NCBI GenBank assembly: GCA_963930645.1
Contig: OZ005648.1
Location: 108,301,667 to 108,365,666, forward strand
Direction of reading: 5' to 3'
Length of the DNA stretch: 64,000 bases
Source: Salticus scenicus
Taxonomy: Eukaryota; Arthropoda; Arachnida; Araneae; Salticidae
Shown here: positions 36,952 to 44,275 of the stretch, piece by piece
Layout: each line of letters opens with the position of its first letter
Numbering within the stretch: the first letter of the stretch is position 1
Made by a program: the position numbers and the translations under genes
The notes under the pieces: model-generated
Database searches by the model: none
Told to the model about the DNA's origin: nothing
The model's input: the letters and a program-made list of their open reading frames with translations, nothing else

Positions 36952-39811
36952 CAGTGGATGAAATACCCTAATGTAAAGAAACCAGATCTATTAATTAACA
37001 TCCTGCAAAACAAACGAATCAATAAAGTAAAACAACAAATCTTAACTTAAAACCATAAACTTATCAAAATTAATGAAAAAACAACCTAAGAAACACAAAT
37101 ATATATATATATATATAAGGCGATGTCTGTGTGTGGACAGCGTAATGCAAAGAGGATAGCTCGGACAATCACGTGATTTGACACAAAGGTGCCCCCTGAG
37201 GGTCCTTGAGCACCTCGAAGTCCGATTTTCAGATTTTTGGATTAGTTTTCTTTTAATTAATTAAAATATGAAAATAATAACCTCATAATGGCTTTAAAAT
37301 TAGCCATTTTAATTTTATCCATAATTTAACTGCTACCAAAAAAATTTATAAGTTCATTTTTTTTTCGACAGGAAAATAAATACATTCACTTAAACATAAG
37401 CAATAAAAAATTATAAAAATTAAATTATGCATCTCATGAAAATTGATGTCATTATCACTTTAAAAATTTTATAAATAAAGTGCTGATATAGTTCATGATA
37501 CTAATACTGCTCTTAAAAAAAAAAAAAAAAAGGAATTTAAATAGTTACTTAATGTTGCTTTATTAAATTTTTCGTATTCAATAGATTTTCATCAAATGTT
37601 CTGAATTATAGTAGTTCAATTACTTATTAACTTTTCACTGTTAAAGTTTCCAGGTATTTTTACAATTTTAATTTAATTTATATTGTACATACCTTGAACC
37701 CAACAATTTTCTTTATATTGACAAACAACTGCTTTTTATTATTTTTATTTGTTTATAAATTTTTTTCATTGTATTTTAATGATATAATTAGAAGTTAAAT
37801 AAAAGTAAAATTATAAATAAGGATTTTGAAAAAACCCACTTGGTTTTTTTCAAGTGGGTTTTATTGGAAAAAACCCACCCAGGTTTTTTCAGTTCAGGCG
37901 AAATCTAGCCAACCCTGGAACTGGGAAAACTAATACATATTTTTTCATTAAATTCTGTATTTTATCAAAGTCATTAGAACTGTGCTATATTTCACTGATT
38001 TTACTTTTGATCTGTCAATAGTTTTCATAGTATGAGCTTATTTCTGCATGTAAAAGATTATTTTCAGATCAGATCCTTTTTTTTAAAGATCTTTTTAAGT
38101 ATTTGCAATTAGCAGATTTTTTTTCATCATTTTATTTGATTGTGTTTTAATATTGTTTTAAAACTTAGCTTTACTATTAAATTATATATGTTATCAGAGT
38201 TGTAAATGTTTTCTAAACTTTTTCTCATTCATACTTTTGAACCCTTATTGTTTAAAGGAGGGTTTTTTTTAATGTAATTTTAACATTAGTATAAAATAAA
38301 TTTTTAGCTGTCACTTACTACTGAATTAATAATGGATTGAAAGAGAAAATTAACAGTATTTGTATTTTATTGCAATGATCTTATGAAATTATAAAAATTG
38401 TGCACCATATTCTGGTACAACTTTGCAAGCACAAATAATGCATCAAATTCCAGTTGGCCAAAGCCATTGCTTTGAGTCGTGGAAGATGACAGTTTGTTTC
38501 AATAAACAATATTGTCATATTTGACAGTATTTTACTTTATGTTGATCTATATATCCCCTTCTTTATTATTAGGCAAGTTAATGTTATATATATATATATA
38601 CATTTCTTTGGGTTTCTCAAAAAGGGCTCTAATGATTTTGATAAAAATTTAGAGTTAAGGGTTTTTGAGATGACAAACCTGTCTAACTCATCTTCATGTT
38701 CTGAAAAATTAGCGTTTGCTGGTAACTGTGTTCTACCCAATTTCAAAATATAGCAGAAATTTGGTTTTCTAGGGAAACTGCTCTAATTATTTTGATAAAA
38801 ATTTAAGATTAGAGTTTTTTGCATGTACAGTTGGATCTGAATTATCCTAATCTTAAGCCAGTTAATTTTCACTGGTGACTTGCATTTTGTCTGGAGCAAA
38901 ATATAGCAGAAATCTAGTTTTCCTGAAAACAACTCTAACAATTTTCATGAAAAGCAAAGATTTTTGAAAATTTAAAACAACTTATTACCCTTCTCTAAAA
39001 TATGAGTATGTATTCATATGCTTAAGAATTCAATCAGTACAGAAATATCTCTATTATAATGATTTCTAAAAACAAATTTACTTTATTTACTCTGCAAATG
39101 ATTTTTACTGTGATTCTGAGTGAAACTGTCATCTAGGTATTAAAGAAGAATTAGAAAAGTGATCTTGTGCATGCACTGTCAGTTGCATTTTTAAATTAAT
39201 TAAAGATCTGTAAAATAGGATAATAATAATAAATGATCAAATTATTGATATCAAGAATTGTTTTGACTGGAATTTATATTGATAAAGATGTAGTAAATGT
39301 GTAACTAAAAGTAACAATTGCTGTAAATTTAATTTTTAAATTAGGTGTGTTCAGTTGAAAGAAAATACACACAAAAAATTGTAAAAGCTTGTGCAAAGAT
39401 TAATTTTTGTATTAAAGTGAATATCTACTATTTAAAAAACATGTAGGAAGATTTTTTTTTTTTTTTTTTTTTTTTGGGGGGGCTTTATAAATTCTTTTCT
39501 TCATAATTGTTGCATTAGATAAAAAATTCTATTAATCTAATTTTTTTTTTTTCTTTTTAGATTATTTAATTTGACTATAAATATCTGTTTTTAAATTTTA
39601 TTAAAAAGTGCTATTATGTGCTTTTAATTTATTTTTAGGAGAATATCAGTATCTTGAAAATCGTGTTGTTGTAGCAGAACAGCTTATTACTAGTCGTGGC
39701 CCTGGTACTGCTTTTGAATTTGCTCTAGCAATTGTAGAATGCTTGCTTGGTAAGGAAAAAGCTTCCTCACTGACTGGTCCTATGTTGATTGCACTTCCTG
39801 GTTCTTCTTAA
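9173..39811 (+). CDS. PARK7/DJ-1: DJ-1/PARK7 protein deglycase-family gene, complete, 5 exons
   Basis: Plus-strand CDS from exons 9173-9259, 25878-26036, 30052-30121, 33305-33388 and 39639-39811, all with GT/AG introns and agreeing phases (0, 0, 1, 1), giving 190 aa (human DJ-1 is 189). DJ-1 is a small cytosolic, nuclear and mitochondrial dimer that senses oxidation through a reactive cysteine and protects against oxidative and glyoxal stress. Visible hallmarks are the N-terminal GAEEMEAVI strand with Glu17 (human Glu18), the LPGG loop, the nucleophile elbow AAICAAP with Cys104 (human Cys106), His124 (human His126) and the C-terminal TSRGPGTAFEFALAIVE block. Human Cys46 is kept (Cys45) but human Cys53 is replaced by Val52. 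An in-frame TGA seven codons upstream supports the start. The gene spans over 30 kb because its introns are packed with transposons. A possible ATTAAA polyadenylation signal is at about 39928. Confidence 0.96.
10398..10560 (+). repeat. Direct repeat unit A (uninterrupted copy)
   Basis: Starts near CGACAAGCGGGAGGCAACGA and continues through GCTTTATGACATGAGTAACG to ATTCATGCACAATGCGGG. Unit B (from about 11193) repeats this sequence closely. The stretch is G+C-rich against its surroundings. Here the site that carries a transposon in unit B is empty. Confidence 0.8.
10630..11176. mobile_element. Non-autonomous hAT element with 8-bp TSD
   Basis: Termini are CAGGGTTAGAAATAAG at the left and, on the reverse strand, CAGTGTTAGAAATAAG at the right. 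ATATTACT flanks both ends (10622-10629 and 11177-11184). Internal TTTTGACGCC motifs occur near both ends in opposite orientation. It separates repeat units A and B. Confidence 0.85.
11193..11410 (+). repeat. Direct repeat unit B, interrupted at 11410
   Basis: Copy of unit A starting at about ACAAGCGGGAGGCACCGA. It contains a further short tandem duplication (AAGTATGAGATATG at about 11288 and 11344). It runs into the TIR element at 11411 and resumes at 14052 with ATGCAGAGTGCGGG. Confidence 0.78.
12569..13812 (-). mobile_element. Kolobok-like DNA transposon relic, TTAA duplications
   Basis: A perfect 20-bp inverted terminal repeat, GGGGGTATTCTGGTTTAGAA, at 12569-12588 and (reverse) 13793-13812. 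TTAA lies directly outside both ends (12565-12568 and 13813-13816). TTAA target duplications are made by piggyBac and Kolobok elements; the encoded protein fragment is not piggyBac. It is inserted inside the element at 11411-14051. Confidence 0.78.
13183..13728 (-). pseudogene. C-terminal fragment of a Kolobok/Mutator-like transposase
   Basis: An open frame of about 181 codons lies within the TTAA-flanked element. It contains LERCLGSETQNNNESLNSHIW followed by a segment with NEGFLLVLKIMSKMGI and an Arg/Lys/Glu/Ser-rich tail. I recognise the TQNxNESxNxxIW motif from the C-terminal catalytic part of transposases often labelled Mutator-like or Kolobok in arthropods. The N-terminal catalytic Asp residues are absent because most of the gene has been lost, so it is inactive. 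Family assignment rests on one motif plus the TTAA duplications and needs a profile search. Confidence 0.6.
14099..14397. repeat. Foldback: perfect 88-bp arms enclosing 62-bp tandem repeats
   Basis: The left arm 14099-14186 is an exact reverse complement of 14310-14397. The right side consists of two full 62-bp units (14187-14248 and 14249-14310) and a partial third (14311-14368), all in the opposite orientation to the left arm, so the arm can pair with any of the three. The centre is nearly spacer-free (GGAGATAC|TATCTCTGAG). Just left of it, TACAGTCGGCAGCAAAAG (14070-14087) resembles the Tc1-like terminus seen at 59483. Confidence 0.92.
15228..16080. repeat. Tandem duplication inside the Helitron 3' part
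   Basis: A block of about 270 bp or more (GATGGGTATCTTTC, AAATCTGTGATAATTTAAAA, then A/T runs) occurs at about 15228-15500 and again at about 15697-16030, a spacing near 466 bp. TTGTTACTGATTGAATATG occurs twice at about 15961 and 16060. G-runs and C-runs of 7 to 10 bases occur within the block. Confidence 0.75.
16304..16435 (+). repeat. Two-copy tandem repeat, about 66-bp unit
   Basis: TTTCTTTTTCTTGCCTACAG at about 16304 and a near copy at about 16370, each followed by TTTGTTTCATTATTTTGTTC and a TTCACAATTA(G/A)ATCAG end. Confidence 0.85.
16826..19440 (-). pseudogene. Helitron Rep/Helicase pseudogene (PIF1-like helicase)
   Basis: Reading on the minus strand: a Rep-to-helicase linker from about 19440 (SFPKNFTITNVDGYPIYRRR), then VSSNEAVWHIFGFPIHERDP (19168-18746), then LLLVNVIGPLSFQDLR and onward to the Walker A motif GAPGGTGKTF (about 18080), a Walker B IWDE (about 17830), remains of LFSGDFRQAFPVI, and the C-terminal helicase with INKSQGQTM and ATP-binding motifs to 16828. 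The gene is broken by in-frame stops at 18746 and 18341, by frameshifts at about 17640-17846 and by stops and shifts upstream of 19168. The HUH nuclease motifs that would start transposition are not present. In an intact Helitron the protein nicks and unwinds DNA for rolling-circle transposition. Confidence 0.88.
19885..19960 (+). repeat. tRNA-like sequence, probable tRNA-derived SINE fragment
   Basis: Reads TTAGCGTCGAGGTAAGACG, then CTACGAATCT, then GCATTCGATCCCC, which match in order an A-box-like region, an anticodon arm with loop CTACGAA, and a B-box/T-loop. A 5' acceptor strand is not recognisable and the flanks are Helitron sequence. It may be a tRNA (arginine-type loop) or a SINE head carried by the Helitron. 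Folding was not computed. Confidence 0.45.
20400..21352 (+). mobile_element. Deleted mariner-type element with intact TIRs
   Basis: Terminal inverted repeats CAGAGGCTGTTCGCACAT (20400) and, in reverse, CTGAGGCTGTTCGCACAT (21352) continue for 33 bases with one mismatch, and TA flanks both sides. The left end is six bases from the Helitron 5' terminus. The interior is a shortened, broken transposase gene. Confidence 0.88.
20630..21300 (+). pseudogene. Mariner-type transposase relic
   Basis: The translation shows TIDESWVYL (first catalytic Asp block), a stretch like YYHKSGEKNFATWF, then IKLYEDKTSSHTSQSAIAFL (second Asp block), TIPFTDIPAKSP and LLKSTLSKH towards the C-terminus. Stops and frame changes occur throughout, and most of the N-terminal DNA-binding part has been deleted. 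This is a mariner-family DDE transposase that can no longer be made. Confidence 0.8.
21545..21970 (+). repeat. Diverged tandem repeats
   Basis: The block AAAAAATAATTACA(T/C)...AAGAAATATT followed by TTTCTAGAATC(T)...AATAAAGCA and AAATGAATATTGCCATTTAT occurs at about 21660 and again at about 21840, with a shorter copy at about 21553. Each copy is followed by a G-rich stretch. Function unknown. Confidence 0.6.
22450..22690. mobile_element. Small TIR element with a GC-rich core
   Basis: Inverted ends of about 35 bp: ATTAAAAACCTTTTAAATTA at the left; the right end reversed reads ATTAAAAACCATTTAAATTA, and both run into GCACAAGCGC. The core (about 22500-22665) is far richer in G+C than its surroundings and reads as one nearly open frame interrupted by a TGA (contains MEIDARWRTMLEEEEDK). 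No known family is recognised. Confidence 0.6.
23387..25078. mobile_element. Insertion with CTTCCTTATAC/GTATAAGGAAG ends and internal repeats
   Basis: The left end begins ACTTCCTTATACAAAGTATA (itself a palindrome) and the right end carries GTATAAGGAAGTCATGTGG. The flanks rebuild a sequence whose uninterrupted copy is at about 23099-23150 (GCCTAAAGTTTTG...ATATTAATCAAAATGTT), which supports both boundaries. Inside are two copies of a block of about 120 bp (AACTGACTTC..., ending at CAGCAGCG and GGCAGCG; 23830 and 23979), a partial third (about 24961-25017) and the minisatellite. Superfamily not identified. Confidence 0.65.
24136..24933. repeat. 27-unit minisatellite with C tracts (G tracts on minus strand)
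   Basis: Units of about 27-35 bp of the form ACATGAGTCCCCCCAAGGCA followed by CAACTTTG. I count 27 units. Length differences come mainly from the C tract (about 4 to 12 C, some split as CCCCTCCCC). All three minus-strand frames stay open across most of the array (repeats such as THVKVVPWGG and DSCQSCALGG), which follows from the repeat structure and is not evidence for a protein. Confidence 0.95.
25325..25823. repeat. Inverted-repeat element ending next to DJ-1 exon 2
   Basis: GTATTGCAGAGAGAAACTTG at about 25375 is mirrored by CAAGTTTCTGTGTGCAATAC at about 25761; the matches continue outward to GTGACC motifs near 25328 and 25817. The element ends about 55 bp before the exon 2 acceptor. Confidence 0.6.
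25878..26036 (+). CDS. PARK7/DJ-1: DJ-1 exon 2 (residues 30-82)
   Basis: Acceptor TTTAAAG|ATAAAA and donor GCTCAG|GTAATG. It carries KCSRDIVIVPD and VVILPGGLKGAESLAQ, matching the second and third strands of DJ-1. It is in phase 0 at both ends. Confidence 0.96.
26362..26983. repeat. Foldback with perfect 49-bp arms
   Basis: 26362-26410 (ATTTAGAAATTTTATTGATT onward) is the exact reverse complement of 26935-26983. A further partial copy at 26879-26911 forms a tighter hairpin with the right arm. The pairing continues in part outside (about 26599-26660 against 26984-27050), so this region has several overlapping inverted repeats. A SINE lies inside. Confidence 0.85.
26461..26600 (-). mobile_element. 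tRNA-derived SINE, copy 1
   Basis: On the minus strand it reads GAGAAATGCTGAGCTGGTTA, then CCAGGGTGGCTCAGTGGTAG (A-box-like) and, about 45 bases on, GGGTTTAATTCC (B-box-like). The tRNA-like head would recruit RNA polymerase III. It matches copy 2 at 27500-27640 in opposite orientation. Confidence 0.75.
27500..27640 (+). mobile_element. tRNA-derived SINE, copy 2
   Basis: Reads GAGAAATGCTGTGCTGGTTA, CCAGGGTGGCTCAGTGATAG and later AAGTTTGATTCC, the same order as copy 1. Differences include the B-box (TTTGATTCC against TTTAATTCC). The sequence before the A-box is also shared for about 50 bp, so the family has an extra 5' segment. Confidence 0.75.
27920..28472. mobile_element. hAT-like MITE (CAGGGTRGCWACA ends)
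   Basis: Left end CAGGGTAGCAACAATCAGG; right end in reverse CAGGGTGGCTACAGAAATT. Internal AAATCATGGAAA and ATCAGGGAA motifs recur in opposite orientation near both ends. A clean target duplication is not visible. Confidence 0.6.
28750..28935 (+). repeat. tRNA-like SINE candidate and shared dispersed repeat
   Basis: CAGTGGTCAGATGGTTAAAC (A-box-like) and GGGATTTGAACC (B-box-like) are spaced about as in a tRNA. The following CCAGGGTTTAAACTGCCATT and AGTTTTTTTAGCATTTTGCT is found again at 56817-56915, which fits a dispersed retroposon. Not checked by folding. Confidence 0.5.
29318..29985. mobile_element. hAT-like MITE (CAGRGGTTGATCCA ends)
   Basis: Left CAGAGGTTGATCCAAG, right in reverse CAGGGGTTGATCCAGG. 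CAATT lies next to both ends, so the duplication is at most 5 bp visible. It contains an imperfect palindrome at about 29389-29505 (GTCATCAG...CTGATGAC). Confidence 0.65.
30052..30121 (+). CDS. PARK7/DJ-1: DJ-1 exon 3 with catalytic Cys (residues 83-105)
   Basis: Small 70-nt exon, acceptor TTTTTAG|AGTGAC, donor GCTG|GTAATT. It encodes SDIVKSILQT and ends with GRLIAAICA, which carries the nucleophile Cys104. It ends in phase 1. Confidence 0.95.
30267..31488. mobile_element. Non-autonomous hAT element with 8-bp TSD
   Basis: The ends are TAGGGCTGTGCCGATTAA at the left and, in reverse, TAGGGGTGGGAATCGATT at the right. ATTTATAT flanks both ends exactly (30259-30266 and 31489-31496). Subterminal GATTAATCGATT motifs are abundant at both ends. 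It lies in DJ-1 intron 3. AGTGACAAGCGTGGTGGAC at about 30931 inside it resembles a decayed Helitron 3' hairpin. Confidence 0.85.
31545..31625 (+). repeat. Possible tRNA-like SINE fragment
   Basis: ACTGGTCGAGAGGTTTTG and GAGTTTGATCCTGGGTC are spaced roughly as A and B boxes. There is no second copy in the window to compare, so this is weak. Confidence 0.3.
32650..32995. mobile_element. Palindromic MITE, PIF/Harbinger-like, TTA duplications
   Basis: Ends GGGTGTCCCTTAAATGGGG and, in reverse, AGGTGTCCCTTAAATGGGG. TTA lies directly outside both ends, the 3-bp duplication typical of PIF/Harbinger. The arms match nearly throughout, for example CTTTTTAGCAAAATATC and GATATTTTGCTAAAAAG, and meet at TCCTAATATTTATATTAGGA (32809-32828), so the whole 346 bp can fold into one hairpin. 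Confidence 0.8.
33305..33388 (+). CDS. PARK7/DJ-1: DJ-1 exon 4 (residues 106-133)
   Basis: 84-nt exon, acceptor TTTTTAG|CTCCT, donor ACTG|GTTTGT. It completes an Ala codon to give ICAAPIAL, the form I recall from fly DJ-1 proteins, and includes ITSHP with the active-site neighbour His124. Confidence 0.94.
33389..36040 (+). other. DJ-1 intron 4, first part, unassigned
   Basis: AT-rich with T and A runs (35210, 35650, 35720, 35775). ACTAGCAGCTTTGTGG at about 33582 resembles an inverted Helitron 3' end but has no partner. No coding sequence is recognised. Confidence 0.5.
36050..36515 (+). pseudogene. Mariner transposase relic with internal deletion
   Basis: The translation gives an N-terminal helix-turn-helix segment (CNIKFFYRLSKPTTQIVEVI, then AYGDALLSRIRVYK), then jumps to NNARPYSTLSAQQYNAKHSV, the catalytic block near the second Asp, FFLFPELKMAMKQKL-like wording in another frame, and KCDDMKKHWKNC at the C-terminus. 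The order is that of mariner transposases, with the middle deleted and several stops and frameshifts. GTCTGTAAAGTGATCGGAC at about 35893 may be near its left end. Confidence 0.75.
36779..36876. repeat. Hairpin: 35-bp arms around a (TA)n loop
   Basis: GGCTTCTACTATGCTTAATA at the left is answered by TATTAATCATAGTAGAAGCC in reverse at the right. The arms differ at one base and enclose a TA run. The right arm continues into a repeat (AAGCAACAGACAGAAGATCA, to about 37090) found in reverse at 59700-59965. Confidence 0.88.
37113..37510 (+). repeat. Helitron-type dispersed repeat fragment
   Basis: AAGGCGATGTCTGTGTGTGG, GACACAAAGGTGCC and GCACCTCGAAGTCCGATTTT, then about 250 bp more, match the first 400 bp of the element at 52293. 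The 5' terminus is replaced by a TA run here. Confidence 0.7.
38605..38965 (+). repeat. Three diverged tandem repeats, about 155-bp period
   Basis: CTCTAATGATTTTGATAAAA (38626), CTCTAATTATTTTGATAAAA (38781) and CTCTAACAATTTTCATGAAA (38933) start successive copies. AAAATATAGCAGAAAT recurs at the matching distance. Confidence 0.75.
39639..39811 (+). CDS. PARK7/DJ-1: DJ-1 exon 5, terminal (residues 134-190)
   Basis: Acceptor ATTTTTAG|GAGAAT. It encodes EYQYLENRVVVAEQ, the conserved TSRGPGTAFEFALAIVE and a C-terminal helix, and ends in LPGSS before TAA. The last residues differ from vertebrate DJ-1, as is usual for this tail. Confidence 0.95.
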
Positions 39812-40403
39812 TTTATAATTTTGAAGTCCTTTTATTGCATATCTTCAAACTGTATTTTCTGGTGTTTTTACATTCAGTTTGTTAAATAATTATATATGAA
39901 TATGTTACTGATTATTCTTATAGAATAATTAAAATTTATAAAAAATATGTATAGTTCTTATTCCTTGTATTTCAAAATTGTATTTAATACAGTGAAATAT
40001 TCGTACCATTATAAACTTGAAAATATTAAAGGAATTTTTTCTGAAATTATATGACTTGATTATTTTTATTATAATACTGTCAATATTATTGTGTTTTTAG
40101 AACATATTATTAAGGCTTGTTGTTCCTCGATTATCATTTAAAATCTAAAATAATAAGTATTTGGGTATTGTCTCACTGAGCAGAAAATTATATAAGTTTG
40201 TGACTAATATTTTATCTTAGTACTTCCTTTCAGGCTTTTCATGGTTAATTTATGAAACAAGTTAATGTATTTTCTCTTGAAGGCTTCCTATTGAGAATAC
40301 ATTTCTTATAATGGGGATATATACTAAATTAGTCATTTAGAGAATCTGATATTTAAGTATTGGAAAAAAAAAAAGCTTCACTAATAAAAATGTACGAATT
40401 GAA
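39812..40403. other. Downstream of DJ-1, probable 3' UTR and intergenic DNA
   Basis: Low-complexity AT-rich sequence. An ATTAAA at about 39928 is the nearest plausible polyadenylation signal to the stop codon. No other gene is seen. Confidence 0.45.
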
Positions 40404-40640
40404 AAGTAATAAGTTAAAAACTTCAAATAAACACCATAAAAGGAAAAAAATTCACAATAATTGTTTTGGGTTAAAATAAAATACAACCACTCAAGAGTTG
40501 AACAAAGTAGACACAAGTGCTGCAACCATGTTCGCCTGTCAAAGGCTCGTGTTTTATTTCAACCCAAAACCATCATTGCAAGTTTTTTGCATTTTATGAC
40601 GTTCCCCCCCCCCCCCCCCAAAGTTTTTAACTTATTAAAA
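40404..40640. mobile_element. Foldback MITE
   Basis: The ends TAATAAGTTAAAAACTT and, in reverse, TTAATAAGTTAAAAACTT mark an inverted repeat; the inner parts pair too (TTTTGGGTTAAAATAAAA against TTTTATTTCAACCCAAAA). A run of 16 C lies in the right arm. Confidence 0.65.
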
Positions 40641-40815
40641 AGCATTGTTCCTTGTAAATTTATTATTTTCTGGCTCATTTAAAAATTATTGAATATTTTC
40701 ACTGCATATCTTAATGATTTATAATTTTATTTAACAGTGTATCATTTTAAGTAACAAGAAAATATAACAATTATATTCAAAAACTTTTACCAAGCGTAAA
40801 AACTGTGCACATTGT

Positions 40816-43027
40816 TAGAAACATATATAGTCACCAATGTAAGTGAGGGTACACTTTCGAAACTAGTAGTTTTTGTCGAATATGTAAAGAAATACTTCAT
40901 GAATTTTCTTAAAACTTTAGGGATAAAAATAAGACCTTAGACCATATATATTCCAGTGAAAATTTTGTCCCGAAGGCTGAAAGGGGATCAATCGCATATT
41001 ATAACCAAGAAATATAATCTTTGGGATCACCCTGTAAAAAATGTTTGAAATAAATTGTTTCTATTGTATATGGCTATAAACCTTTGTTTAATTATAAATA
41101 TAAATTTATATAGAAATTGCACTTATATTAATGGAGATATAAAGGTTTCTTTAATAATGCTGACAATTTTTTTCACTTTTTGTTTATAACATGCATTTTG
41201 TTTATAACATACTACATTAGACAAAACATACTGCAATCAAAATATAAAAATATCAAGTATTTGATGAAATATGAGCATTTTTACTAAATAGTTTTTAAAT
41301 GCACAAGCACTAGCAAAAAGTTTTGCATAATTTATAACAAAATGTATAGACTAACTCTGAAAAAATCCCCAAGCAAATATTGTTAAAACTCAGAACAATA
41401 ACACCGATAGAAAAGTTGATTTTCAAATGCTTTCAAAAAGATGTGAAACATTAAGAAGTTTTACTCGTATTCTCATTTTGAATCACCAAGTGGTTATTGA
41501 ATGTAAGTGAAAGCACACTTCCCATTTTCTTAAAAAATAGGGAGATATTTGAAAAGCACTATTTTTGCCAAAAGATATTGTCTATATAATCTTTAGAATA
41601 TTATAATAACTACAAAATATTAAATTAATTTTCAATTAATGAACTTGCAAAAATGAATAGAATTTTTCAGCTTGAAATTGAAAGAAAAAAAAAAATGAAA
41701 GCACAGTAATTGTAATATCAGATAGAATAAAGGTATAGTCAATATTATTGTCGATACATCAGATACTAAGAATGTATGTAAGGATGTAAGAATCCACTTA
41801 TGTAAACAATATGTTTTAGTAAAAATAATAATTTTCAATTTTGCTAATGTTTGTGCATGCACAGCAAAAAAGTATTTGATAAAAGTGGTCATGTTTCATC
41901 AGATATTTGATAATTTTATATTGTGATTGAAGTATGTTTTGTGTAACGCAGAATGTGAAGTTTTCTAAAAGTGACATTGCTTTCGTTTTAAAATCTTGCA
42001 TATTATTAACAAAAAATATATGAAAAATTATCAACATTATTAAACAAACATTTATATCTTTGTTAAAATAAGTGCAATTCTCATATAAATTTATATCTAT
42101 ACTTAAATGAAGGCTCATAATCATCCTATGGCAACTTTTAAATTTTTGCCGCCACGTTGATGATGCCTTCTAATTTATTTTTTTAATTTATTCATATTGG
42201 CATATTTTTATGTTAAAAAAACTTAGTACCTGTTTTGATACTAAGGATACAACTCATTTTAAGCATTATGTTTTTACAAGGTGATCCCAAAGGTTATATT
42301 TTTTGGTTAATTTGTTACTGATCCCCTTTTAGCCTTCAGGACAAAACTTCTGCTGGAATATATATGGCATAACCCTTTAACATTCACTACTTAATTTATT
42401 TTAAAAATTACTAAACTAATTTAAAAAATGGCTTTTAGACACATAGCTGATCATAAATATTTAAAAAAGAAAAAAAATTAGCATTGTTCCTTTTCAAGAA
42501 TTTTTGGTTTGAAACATCTATAAGTTAACCTTGTTAAATTCAAATAATATTTAATTTAATAAATAAAACACTTTGTAAGTAAACATTATTGACTACAAAA
42601 ACTCATAAAAGTTGTTTCAGGTGAAAATAATAATCCAGCTCTTCATTAAATGATAAAAATAGACGTGTGCATCATCAAACCAGCAATTCGCACCCGCTCA
42701 CACTAAGAAACGTCAAGTGACTTATGTATTTAGCTTCCTTTGAAGAATTTTTTTTTTAAATTTTGGAATGGTGCTGTTATCTGCGGAACAAAAGTTTAAA
42801 ACCTGATTAAAACAAGGGAGAAATAATAAAAAATCTGCTGCATAAAAATTGTTAAATTTTGTCAAATGTTTGGTTTCACTGCTAAACAAGTGATCGTTAA
42901 AGGGTTAACATGTTCTTTTTACCCCCTAAAGTTTCAAGTGCCTTCATGAAATATTGCTTTAGATATTCAATGAAACCTCTAGATTTGAAAGTGTTCCTTC
43001 ACTTATGTCGGTGATTGTGTGTTAAGA
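40816..43027. repeat. Large inverted repeat, about 2.2 kb
   Basis: The left end (AGTCACCAATGTAAGTGAGG, then ACACTTTCGAAA) is mirrored at 42900-43020. An inner block (GATCACC..., 40925-41036) is mirrored at 42281-42367, and another (41181-41320, containing ACAAAACATACTGCAATC) at 41819-41955. The right arm has about 500 extra bases. A related single copy is at 44751-44850. Probably a decayed foldback transposon; no coding sequence is recognised. Confidence 0.65.
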
Positions 43028-43567
43028 AATTTTCAAGTCAACATAACATTTACTTAGCTTTCAACTCATTTATTGTAGAGTCTTCTTCAGAGTAAGCTTA
43101 ATGTAAAAAAGTATAAGTTCAATATTTTGATTTCTTTCTCAATGGAGAATTGGTAAATTTTCTAATTTATATTACACAATTGTTCTAAAATATCTGAAGA
43201 CACATACATACTCTTAAAAATCCAAAAAATTCCAAGTTGAGTGAAATGAGGATGCTCTAATTAAAATTCTGTCAATCTAATTCTTTTTAGGGTAAACACC
43301 ATCGTAAAAGTCAAGTATTTTCTGTTATACTACAATATATATTACAATAGGGATTTTGAAAAATTAGAATAATTTTAATTAAAAAAATTTATTTCTCCAT
43401 AACTTGAATCAGAGTTTGTGTACTGTAAAGGAAAGGAAGTCGTTAGAAAGTTCTTTTTTGTCTTTCTGTAATTTCAGTGGTTTCTCTAATTAAAGCAGTT
43501 GTAGTAGTTTGGTATATAATTTTAATTAAAATTATTCCACACATTGATATTTCACCTTTGTAACAAA

Positions 43568-44275
43568 AGCAGAAAGTCCAAACTCTGCATTCTAAATCTG
43601 TATCATATAGGGATGATACACTAAGCTTTTCATTGAGATCAAGCAAATTGTTCATGTACAGAGACAACAGAGAATTCAAATGCATTATATTTTATAGACG
43701 AAATTTTTGGTAAGTGTAATATACCATCTCTAGGTTGCACTAAACCAAATGAAATTAATATATATTTTTAATAAGCATAAAAGCCTGTTTTGTGTGCATG
43801 AAGATATAAAAATCATTCGCCATTTGTTTACAAGGCTGCCCAAAAGAACTAGAATATAGTGGTACTATGCTTGGAAATTATTGGAAGTGCATTTCAGGTT
43901 GTGTTCTCTTTTGTTAATGTAAGACTGTATTTAAATACACAATGTGGTGTGTGCATAATTTACAGAAGACATACAGGGCTACCAATAAATAAGCAAAAAC
44001 ATTCTTTTTTATTGAATGTAATTGGTGGAAGCATTTTACTTTATTTTTTCATGTACAAGAAAACTGCTCTGAAGTAAAAATTAATTCCTCTTGCCATACA
44101 TTAAATAAAGTATTTAAGTTAAATTTTCGCCACCGATTTTTTAAATTTAATTTTGTGTTTTGAGGCATCCTTAAATACTGAAGTTAAATTTTTAATGGTT
44201 GATTTTTGTGTACATCCATTATCAGCATAACTTAAAAACAAATAATTGCAGGTAAATCAAATATTATATTTTGAA
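43568..44275 (+). repeat. Dispersed repeat, copy A (second copy at 62411)
   Basis: The sequence from ATTCTAAATCTGTATCATA through GATCAAGCAAATTGTTCATG to AACTTAAAAACAAATAATTG matches 62411-63126 along its whole length with scattered differences. The open frames in it are not conserved between copies, so it does not look coding. Confidence 0.82.

Larger units (their letters stand above)
36638..37917. mobile_element. hAT-like element, copy 2, with nested repeats
   Basis: Starts CAGGGTTGGAAAAAAC and ends AGCCAACCCTG. The flanks are GAACTTGG (36630-36637) and GAACTGGG (37918-37925), an 8-bp duplication with one difference. The outer parts match copy 1 at 5445-6208. Two other repeats have been inserted within it: the hairpin/dispersed repeat at 36780-37100 and the Helitron-type fragment at 37113-37510. 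Confidence 0.78.

Noticed and set aside
41632..42124. Minus-strand open frames of 86 and 102 codons
   Set aside because: They lie in the right half of a large inverted repeat and are not conserved in its other arm.
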